NCBI GenBank assembly: GCA_022704885.1
Contig: JAKJFO010000255.1
Location: 1-5,375 of the forward strand
Direction of reading: 5' to 3'
DNA length: 5,375 nucleotides
Origin: Candidatus Rifleibacteriota bacterium
Lineage (GTDB): Bacteria > Riflebacteria > Ozemobacteria > Ozemobacterales > Ozemobacteraceae
Shown: in pieces, positions 1 to 3,832 of the stretch
How the letters are laid out: every line of letters starts with the position of its first letter
Position numbering within the stretch: position 1 is the stretch's first letter
Translations under genes and position numbers: made by a program
Notes under the pieces: generated by a model
The model's database searches: none
What the model was told of the DNA's origin: nothing
The model's input: the letters and a program-made list of their open reading frames with translations, nothing else

Positions 1-152
1 CCGATTACTACAACCCCGCTGCCGAGCGCTGCATCGCTTTCAACGACCCCGATCTCGCGATCGACTGGCCGGTCAACGACCCGTCGCAGCTGATCCTGTC
101 GGCAAAAGACCGCAATGGCAAGGCGTTCAACGCAGCCGAACTGTTTGCCTGA
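1..152 (+). CDS. rfbC: dTDP-4-dehydrorhamnose 3,5-epimerase, C-terminal end (partial)
   Basis: Only the last 49 residues are in the window; reading begins at base 3 and ends with TGA at 150-152. RfbC/RmlC is a cytosolic cupin enzyme that epimerises C3 and C5 of dTDP-4-keto-6-deoxyglucose, the third step of dTDP-L-rhamnose synthesis. The visible residues carry the family's typical C-terminal signature: DYYNPAAERCIAFNDPDLAI followed by DWP, then LILSAKDRNGKAF. In family members this tail follows the cupin barrel. The catalytic His and Tyr lie upstream, outside the window. The gene converges on rfbD, whose product performs the next step. The stop codon runs directly into a purine-rich repeat (TGAAGAAGAGC). 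Identity is a family-motif judgement and is strong despite the short fragment. Confidence 0.9.
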   Translation, partial: DYYNPAAERCIAFNDPDLAIDWPVNDPSQLILSAKDRNGKAFNAAELFA

Positions 153-160
153 AGAAGAGC

Positions 161-183
161 CTCGCACAAAGCCGCTAAGACAC
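161..183 (+). repeat. Dispersed repeat module A, copy 1
   Basis: CTCGCACAAAGCCGC followed by TAAGACAC. Very similar sequences occur at 3662-3690 and 5049-5074 in the same orientation. The module lies just after the rfbC stop and runs into the GAA microsatellite, which looks like an expansion of the module's own ...GACACGAAGA end (compare 5064-5074). Confidence 0.7.
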
Positions 184-255
184 GAAGAAGAAGAAGAAGA
201 AGAAGAAGAAGAAGAAGAAGAAGAAGAAGAAGAAGAAGAAGAGGAAGAGGAAGAG
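184..255 (+). repeat. (GAA)19 trinucleotide microsatellite with imperfect GAG/GAA tail
   Basis: Nineteen perfect GAA units fill 184-240, followed by GAG GAA GAG GAA GAG at 241-255. One strand is entirely purine for 72 bases. The tract lies in the non-coding gap between convergent rfbC and rfbD. Open frames across it read as poly-Glu (+) or poly-Leu (-), with no ribosome binding site or protein-like flanks, so I treat it as non-coding. A pure tract of this length should be prone to slippage and can form triplex DNA (known property of GAA repeats); variation between isolates is inferred. Confidence 0.95.
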
Positions 256-256
256 A

Positions 257-300
257 CTCACGCAGAGGCGCGGAGAGGGCCGGAGAAAGAGGATATTCGC
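257..300 (+). repeat. Dispersed repeat module B, copy 1
   Basis: Begins CTCACGCAGAGGCGCGGAG and continues to GGCCGGAGAAAGAGG and TTCGC. A second copy at 5007-5051 shares the start CTCACGC, the middle GGCCGGAGAA and the end TTCGC, in the same orientation. The sequence belongs to the CGCAGAG-rich type of intergenic repeat found in many bacterial genomes. Confidence 0.65.
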
Positions 301-323
301 GGATTACGCAGATGGCGCCGATT
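296..323 (+). repeat. Module C, single half (related to the hairpin-element ends)
   Basis: TTCGCGGATTACGCAGATGG followed by CGCCGATT. This resembles the left arms of the hairpin elements at 3142-3359 and 3705-3811 (CCGC.GAT..CGCAGAT..CGCCGATT). No right arm follows here, so it is a lone or degraded half-element. It directly follows module B. Confidence 0.55.
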
Positions 324-367
324 GTTTCAGTTTGAGCAGCCGAGGTAAGCCTGATTGGTGCCGAGAA

Positions 368-385
368 CGATCCCGATACCGATAA
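368..385 (+). repeat. Module D: three CGATNN hexamers
   Basis: CGATCC CGATAC CGATAA in tandem, followed by GCGAAG. Related hexamer runs occur at 3378-3389, 3421-3456 and, on the other strand, 4982-4999. The remainder of the 153-469 gap holds nothing else I can name. Confidence 0.5.
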
Positions 386-418
386 GCGAAGTGGACGGAT
401 ATGTGGCAATCATGCGTA

Positions 419-440
419 GGGGTTCAATATGTTGAACCCC
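419..440. terminator. Strong hairpin between convergent genes, possible bidirectional terminator
   Basis: GGGGTTCAA (419-427) and TTGAACCCC (432-440) form a perfect 9-bp stem with a 4-base TATG loop. It lies 29 bp past the rfbD stop, between genes transcribed towards each other, which is the expected place for a shared terminator. Neither strand has a T-run after the stem, so it is not a canonical intrinsic terminator. It could instead be a protein-binding palindrome or an RNA 3'-end stabiliser. Confidence 0.45.
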
Positions 441-469
441 GGCGGATTATCAATATATTATGCTTAAGA

Positions 470-1336
470 TCAGGCGGGTTTGAGCTCGGTCAGCATTTTG
501 CGCAGGTTAGCGCGCCAGTGCACCGGCGACATACCGGATGCTGAGTAAGAGGCGCTTTTATCGAGAACGCTGAAAGCCGGGCGCGTGGCCGGGGTGGGGT
601 AGTCGGTGGTGGCGATCGGTTTGATCTGAACCTGACGGCTGAGCAGGCCGAGGGTTGTTGCTTCTTCGTAGATCGCCACGGCAAAATCGTACCAGCTGGC
701 GGTGCCGGCGTCTGACCAGTGAAAGATGCCGGTAATATTTTTATCGATGAGGCGCCAGATCAGCTCGGCCAGCGATGCGGCCCAGGTTGGCGTACCGGTC
801 TGATCGGCAACGACGCCGAGACTGTCACGTTCGTTCATCAGGCGCAGCATCGTTTTAACAAAATTATTGCCGTGCACACTGTAAAGCCAGGAGGTTCTTA
901 TGATCGCTGCGCGCGCGTCGCTGGCAAGTACAGCCTTTTCGCCGGCCAGTTTGCTTTTGCCGTAGACGCTCAGCGGTTCAGGCCGGTCATCTGGACGGTA
1001 TGGTCGGCTCTGATTGCCCGAAAAAACGAAATCAGTCGAAATATGCACAAGCAGTGCATCGACTGCTTTGGCTGCTTCAGCCAGGTATTGCGGGCCGGTC
1101 TGGTTGACGGCAAACGCTTTGTCTCTGTCACTTTCAGCCTTGTCGACTGCCGTGTAGGCTGCGCAGTTAATTACTGCCGCCGGCTTTTCGGCGGCGATGC
1201 ATTTGATGACCGCGGCGCGGTCGGTAATGTCGAGTTCGGCTTCGGTCGGCGCAACCAGACAGCAGTCGCCCGGGCAGCTGCGTTTCAGCTCAAAGCCAAG
1301 CTGCCCACCCATTCCCACAATCAGAATCTTTTTCAT
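470..1336 (-). CDS. rfbD: dTDP-4-dehydrorhamnose reductase
   Basis: A 288-residue cytosolic short-chain dehydrogenase of the RmlD family, of usual length. It reduces dTDP-4-keto-L-rhamnose to dTDP-L-rhamnose with NAD(P)H, the last step of the pathway. Visible features in order: Rossmann loop G8-M-G-G11-QL-G14; acidic TEAELDITD (31-39); VINCAAYTAVDKAE (55-68); substrate/cofactor segment S100-T-D-FVFSG; catalytic Y125GKSK129 (YxxxK); IIRTSWLY near 146; DQTGTPTW (178-185); and GIFHWSD (203-209). T101, Y125 and K129 would form the catalytic triad. STDFVFSG replaces the commoner STDYVFDG, a mild variation. I start at 1336 (MKKILIVG) because AAGGA sits 7 bases upstream (1344-1348) and family proteins begin there; an in-frame ATG 33 bases further up adds a non-conserved tail. 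The gene converges on rfbC and diverges from kdsA, so it is probably transcribed alone. Confidence 0.96.
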   Translation of the reverse strand: MKKILIVGMGGQLGFELKRSCPGDCCLVAPTEAELDITDRAAVIKCIAAEKPAAVINCAAYTAVDKAESDRDKAFAVNQTGPQYLAEAAKAVDALLVHISTDFVFSGNQSRPYRPDDRPEPLSVYGKSKLAGEKAVLASDARAAIIRTSWLYSVHGNNFVKTMLRLMNERDSLGVVADQTGTPTWAASLAELIWRLIDKNITGIFHWSDAGTASWYDFAVAIYEEATTLGLLSRQVQIKPIATTDYPTPATRPAFSVLDKSASYSASGMSPVHWRANLRKMLTELKPA

Positions 1337-1378
1337 CACAAATCCTTCATCTTCCGGCAACAATCTCACAATCAGTTA

Positions 1379-1387
1379 TGATATAAT
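1379..1387 (+). promoter_or_regulatory. Extended -10 promoter for kdsA
   Basis: TG-A-TATAAT: a perfect -10 hexamer at 1382-1387 preceded by the TGn extension. The expected -35 position (about 1359-1364) has no good match, which is normal for extended -10 promoters. Transcription would start near 1394, leaving a leader of about 17 bases that contains the ribosome binding site. An overlapping TATTAT on the opposite strand could serve rfbD, but this is weaker. Confidence 0.65.
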
Positions 1388-1398
1388 AGCGTAAAAAC

Positions 1399-1404
1399 AG
1401 GAGG
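1399..1404 (+). promoter_or_regulatory. Shine-Dalgarno of kdsA
   Basis: Perfect AGGAGG six bases before the ATG at 1411; it fixes that start codon. Confidence 0.85.
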
Positions 1405-1410
1405 CAGTCG

Positions 1411-2241
1411 ATGGCTTTTTCGGTCAAAAACTTTGCGGCCGGGGCGCCGTTCTTTCTTATTGCCGGGCCCTGCGTCATCGAATCTGAAGATATCTGTCTT
1501 TACATCGCGCAGAACGTCAAGGCGATCGCCGAAGAACTCAAGATTCCGGCGATTTTCAAGGCGAGTTTCGACAAGGCTAATCGCACTGCCGGAAGCTCGT
1601 TTCGAGGGCCCGGGCTCGCGAAGGGCCTCGAAATTCTCGCTTCGGTTAAGGCCAAAACCGGCATGCCGGCGCTGACCGACGTGCACGAGCCGCAGCAGTG
1701 TGCCGAAGTCGCCAGAGTCTGTGAGATTCTGCAGATTCCGGCGTTTCTCTGTCGCCAGACCGACCTCTTGATCGCCGCTGCCAAGACCGGAAAGGTCGTC
1801 AATATCAAGAAGGGGCAGTTTCTCTCGCCCTGGGCGACAAAGTATCTGGCCGACAAGGTTCGCAGCGTTGCCGGCAGCGGGGAAGTATTGCTGACCGAAC
1901 GTGGCGCTTCGTTCGGCTATGGCAGCCTCGTCGTCGATATGCGCTCGTTTCCGATCATGCGGGAATACTGTGACGGCGTTGTCTATGACGCCACCCATTC
2001 GCTGCAGCTGCCAAGCTCCGGCGGCGCGAAAACCGGCGGGCAGCGCGAGTTCATCGCGACGCTGGCACGCGCGGCCATGGCCACCGGCGATGTCGATGGC
2101 CTGTTCGTCGAAGTTCACCCCGAGCCCGAAAAATCGCCGTCCGACGCCGACAACATTCTACCGCTCGACGATCTGAAGGGCCTTCTGAGCGAACTCGCCG
2201 CCATCAAAACCGCCCTGCTCGAATCCCGCAAAGCATCTTGA
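1411..2241 (+). CDS. kdsA: 3-deoxy-D-manno-octulosonate 8-phosphate synthase, metal-dependent class
   Basis: A 276-residue TIM-barrel enzyme of typical length. It condenses phosphoenolpyruvate with arabinose 5-phosphate to KDO-8-phosphate in the cytosol, committing carbon to KDO for lipid A-core assembly. Motifs in order: FFLIAGPCVIES (14-25), FKASFDKANRT, SFRGPGL, TDVHEP, QIPAFLCRQTDLL, KTGKVVNIKKGQF, LTERG.SFGYG.LVVDMRS, YDATHSLQLP, and VEVHPEPEKSPSDADN. Cys21, His196, Glu234 and Asp245 align with the metal ligands Cys11, His185, Glu222 and Asp233 of the Aquifex aeolicus enzyme. The E. coli enzyme has Asn at the Cys position and needs no metal, so this protein should be of the metal-dependent class. 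The start is set by AGGAGG and a promoter immediately upstream. The gene stands apart from the usual kds/lpt neighbours and is divergent from rfbD, which suggests its own transcript. Confidence 0.97.
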   Translation: MAFSVKNFAAGAPFFLIAGPCVIESEDICLYIAQNVKAIAEELKIPAIFKASFDKANRTAGSSFRGPGLAKGLEILASVKAKTGMPALTDVHEPQQCAEVARVCEILQIPAFLCRQTDLLIAAAKTGKVVNIKKGQFLSPWATKYLADKVRSVAGSGEVLLTERGASFGYGSLVVDMRSFPIMREYCDGVVYDATHSLQLPSSGGAKTGGQREFIATLARAAMATGDVDGLFVEVHPEPEKSPSDADNILPLDDLKGLLSELAAIKTALLESRKAS

Positions 2242-2261
2242 CAAGAGGCACATCCTTGTCA
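2239..2261 (+). terminator. Weak stem-loop at the kdsA stop
   Basis: TGACAAG (2239-2245) and CTTGTCA (2255-2261) pair over a 9-base loop, with the TGA stop inside the left arm. No T-run follows, so terminator activity is uncertain; the larger palindrome at 2283-2400 may also end transcription. Confidence 0.3.
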
Positions 2262-2282
2262 CATAAGAGTTGTAGGGTTTAC

Positions 2283-2400
2283 TGTCATTGCGAGGATGGC
2301 GTCAGCCCGACGAAGCGGTCTGCCGAAGGCATAAGCCCAGCTCTGAGGCTAATCCCATCGTCATAGAGATTGCTTCGTCGCTACACTCCTCGCAATGACA
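2283..2400. repeat. 118-bp imperfect palindromic intergenic repeat (TGTCATTGCGAGGA family)
   Basis: The ends TGTCATTGCGAGGA (2283-2296) and TCCTCGCAATGACA (2387-2400) are perfect 14-bp inverted repeats. A second pair, CGACGAAGC (2308-2316) and GCTTCGTCG (2372-2380), lies inside. This is the widespread short palindromic repeat type built on TGTCATTGCGAG...CGAAGCAATC. It has no coding capacity, so it would be a non-autonomous, MITE-like or REP-like element. The right end supplies an ATG (2395) in frame with the next gene. Confidence 0.8.
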
Positions 2401-2411
2401 ATTTTTAAGCA

Positions 2412-2425
2412 CACATTCAAATGTG
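2412..2425. promoter_or_regulatory. Short palindrome before the exported-protein gene
   Basis: CACATT-CA-AATGTG: 6-bp perfect arms around two bases, 14 bp before the chosen start. It could be an operator or could weakly fold in the leader. Too short to be certain. Confidence 0.2.
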
Positions 2426-2439
2426 ACAAAGGGCTGTTA

Positions 2440-3132
2440 ATGAGAGATTTGTGTTTGATGTTGTGTCTGGTAATGGTTCTGTTGGCCGGGGAACTTGCTG
2501 CGACCGGTCTGACGCTGTATTCGTATCAGGACGACCTTGGTCAGACGATAGTGGTCGACAGTCTCGAACGCGTGCCGGAAAAGTATCGAGACAGTGCCAA
2601 AAAGGGCTTTATTCCTTCGTTTCGCAGTGACCCGAAGCAAAAAAAGTCGTCGGCAGTAATAGAAACTGTGCCGGAAAGCGTCGTTATCGAGCGCTCTGAC
2701 GGGCGCGATGCCGACCGTCAGTTCAGTGTCGCCCCACCACCCGAGGAAATCGAAATCGATACTGGTCTCGCCAGCGCGACGCTGAGTATGCAGCAGCTGC
2801 GGCAGATTCATCTCAACTTTGAGCGCATCTATATCGCTGCCCGCGATAACGGGTTGCAGTTTCCCGCGATCGGGCCGCTGTATCTGACCAACAACCAGCT
2901 GATCATCGACTTTCGCCTGCCTGCCGCAATGAGCAGCGACGCCGGCAAAGCCTGGCTTGGCAAGGCCGGCACTTTCTTCGATCAGATCAAAGGCCTGCAA
3001 TACAATACCGGCATGTGGCTGTCGCAGAACTCGCCCGAGCTGCTGTCGACCATGCCAATGCTGGTCGCGCGCGCCAGAGTGCTGCTCAACGAGCTGGAAA
3101 CCGCCTTTTCGACGATCCCGTCAGGAAAGTGA
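2440..3132 (+). CDS. Exported protein with DUF4124-like N-terminal motif, function unknown
   Basis: A 230-residue protein. Residues 1 to about 21 look like a signal peptide with a hydrophobic core (LCLMLCLVMVLLAG) and possible cleavage near AATG; there is no convincing lipobox. Immediately after it, LYSYQDDLGQTIVVDSLERV (26-45) followed by PEKYRD resembles the DUF4124-type pattern of exported proteins (aromatic-rich strand, D..G, strand, VP..YR). Residues 55-110 are a low-complexity linker rich in K, S, P and E. Residues 112-230 look globular and mixed alpha/beta, with FPAIGPLYLTNNQLIIDFRL and two likely helices. I prefer the start at 2440, which has AAAGGG seven bases upstream and puts the signal sequence first; the in-frame ATG at 2395 lies inside a repeat and would add 15 polar residues. 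A periplasmic location is inferred. I do not recognise the gene. Confidence 0.8.
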   Translation: MRDLCLMLCLVMVLLAGELAATGLTLYSYQDDLGQTIVVDSLERVPEKYRDSAKKGFIPSFRSDPKQKKSSAVIETVPESVVIERSDGRDADRQFSVAPPPEEIEIDTGLASATLSMQQLRQIHLNFERIYIAARDNGLQFPAIGPLYLTNNQLIIDFRLPAAMSSDAGKAWLGKAGTFFDQIKGLQYNTGMWLSQNSPELLSTMPMLVARARVLLNELETAFSTIPSGK

Positions 3133-3141
3133 AGAATATTA

Positions 3142-3359
3142 TCCGCCGATGACGCAGATTGTCGCCGATTTTTTGAGGGCTGGCCTAGCTTTAAGATTGT
3201 CTGAGAGAATGAGCGGTCTGGAGCTGAGGCCAGGCTGCAAGAGAAGAATTTGTCTGTAGACGCCACAGATTTTTTTAGGCGGGATTTCAGCTGCAGTAAT
3301 TGGTTTGGCAGGGTCTGCTTAAGCCTTCTGTTTATCTGAGTAATCGGCGCAATCGGCGG
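3142..3359 (+). repeat. Hairpin repeat element (module C), long copy
   Basis: Begins ten bases after a stop codon. The ends CCGCCGAT (3143-3150) and ATCGGCGG (3352-3359) are inverted, and a second nested pair is CGCCGATT (3163-3170) with AATCGGCG (3342-3349). It shares with 3705-3811 the segments GATTTTTTnAGGnCTGGCC near the left and GTCTGCTTAA..CCT near the right, then ATCTGnGTAATCGG. An internal repeat of the left motif (CACAGATTTTTTTAGG, about 3265-3280) suggests that two copies are nested or fused here. Confidence 0.65.
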
Positions 3360-3377
3360 TTTCTGCACGATTTTTTT

Positions 3378-3456
3378 CGATACCGATAACCCGGCTTCGC
3401 TAAGGCTACGCCGCGGCACGCGATAACGATTACGACAACGATAACGATTACGATTA
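3378..3456 (+). repeat. Module D: CGATAA/CGATTA hexamer arrays
   Basis: Two hexamers, CGATAC CGATAA, at 3378-3389. After about 31 bases that include GGCTTCGC..GGCTACGCC come six hexamers at 3421-3456: CGATAA CGATTA CGACAA CGATAA CGATTA CGATTA. All keep a CGA start and a 6-bp period. The frames through the array give only VIVIV-type low-complexity peptides, so it is non-coding. Confidence 0.75.
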
Positions 3457-3502
3457 CGAAGCGAGAGTGCCGATAGATATTGCATGAAGAAGTCGCAAAG
3501 AC

Positions 3503-3507
3503 AGGAG
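3503..3507 (+). promoter_or_regulatory. Shine-Dalgarno of the small cysteine protein
   Basis: AGGAG six bases before the ATG at 3514, inside a purine-rich stretch (TGAAGAAGTCGCAAAGAC) that resembles repeat module A. It decides the start against an in-frame ATG at 3484, which lacks any such site. Confidence 0.6.
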
Positions 3508-3513
3508 AAAGAT

Positions 3514-3648
3514 ATGCAATGCTCAAACTGCCCTGACCGGGAAGTATGCTACAATTTTGGTTCGATCAGCCCCAGCAGTCGTGATTACCAGCAGCTCAAA
3601 CAGGCTTACCTGCGCACCCTGCGCTGCCGTCGCCAGCGTTTCGGCTGA
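3514..3648 (+). CDS. Small four-cysteine protein (44 aa), candidate metal or Fe-S binding
   Basis: The 44-residue frame starts MQCSNCPDREVCYNFGSISP, continues with SSRDYQQLKQAYLRT and ends LRCRRQRFG. Cysteines are at 3, 6, 12 and 38, giving C-x2-C-x5-C plus one distant Cys. Residues 23-36 could form a helix and the C-terminus is strongly basic (RCRRQR). Cx2Cx5C with a fourth distant Cys resembles the spacing of the Fe-S knuckle in Cas4/AddB-type nucleases, but no nuclease domain is present, so this is only an analogy; a small zinc knuckle is equally possible. Support for coding: a good AGGAG site, protein-like composition, and a position exactly between repeats. An upstream in-frame ATG (3484) would add MKKSQRQEKD. 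It is not recognised as a known family, and conservation would be decisive. Confidence 0.6.
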   Translation: MQCSNCPDREVCYNFGSISPSSRDYQQLKQAYLRTLRCRRQRFG

Positions 3649-3661
3649 AGAAGACGAATTC

Positions 3662-3690
3662 CTCGCACAAAGACGCAGAGCCGCAAAGAA
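3662..3690 (+). repeat. Dispersed repeat module A, copy 2
   Basis: CTCGCACAAAGACGCAGAG then CCGCAAAGAA, matching 161-183 and 5049-5074. It follows the small protein's stop by about 13 bases and precedes the short hairpin element (order A then C). Confidence 0.65.
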
Positions 3691-3704
3691 AGAAGAGAAG
3701 AGCG

Positions 3705-3811
3705 TCCGCAGATTTGCGCAGATTTTTTAGGACTGGCCGGCTTCGCCGGGTGAGCAGGCCGAGTCTGCTTAAACCTGCGTTTTCATCTGTGTAATCGGTG
3801 AAATCTGCGGA
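3705..3811 (+). repeat. Hairpin repeat element (module C), short 107-bp copy
   Basis: The ends TCCGCAGATTT (3705-3715) and AAATCTGCGGA (3801-3811) are perfect 11-bp inverted repeats. A nested pair GCGCAGAT / ATCTGTGT pairs with two G-U wobbles if transcribed. A small inner stem CCGGC-TTC-GCCGG lies at 3737-3749. It has the same orientation as the long copy at 3142-3359. It sits just past the stop of the outer-membrane protein gene on the other strand, where it might help end that transcript. Confidence 0.75.
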
Positions 3812-3820
3812 TGTGCTTTG

Positions 3821-3832
3821 CCTTCTAGAAGG
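3821..3832. other. 12-bp perfect palindrome over the barrel gene's stop codon
   Basis: CCTTCTAGAAGG is self-complementary and contains the TAG stop (3825-3827 on the minus strand). It has no loop, so it is more likely chance or a protein site than a terminator. Confidence 0.3.

Noticed and set aside
115..348. 77-residue plus-strand frame with a poly-Glu stretch
   Set aside because: It starts inside rfbC in another frame and consists mainly of the GAA tract and repeats.
8..409. 133-residue minus-strand frame with a poly-Leu stretch
   Set aside because: It is the GAA microsatellite read in reverse; it overlaps the end of rfbC and intergenic repeats and has no protein-like character.
719..1381. 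220-residue plus-strand frame
   Set aside because: Antisense shadow of rfbD, whose family motifs and ribosome binding site are clear on the minus strand.
1372..2118. 248-residue minus-strand frame
   Set aside because: Antisense shadow of kdsA; long only because of the gene's codon bias, and the sequence lacks domain features.
2437..3000. 187-residue minus-strand frame opposite the exported-protein gene
   Set aside because: The plus strand has a signal peptide, ribosome binding site and DUF4124-like motif; the minus frame has none.
3421..3456. Hexamer array as a CRISPR or iteron origin
   Set aside because: Units are only 6 bp without spacers, and there is no replication or Cas gene nearby.
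2982..3526. Minus-strand frames across the repeats, with VIVIV runs
   Set aside because: The low-complexity residues come from the CGATTA hexamer array; the frames are made of intergenic repeats.
3514..3648. Small cysteine protein as a Cas4/AddB remnant
   Set aside because: Only the cysteine spacing is similar; no PD-(D/E)XK motif or truncated nuclease sequence is visible, so I keep it as an analogy only.
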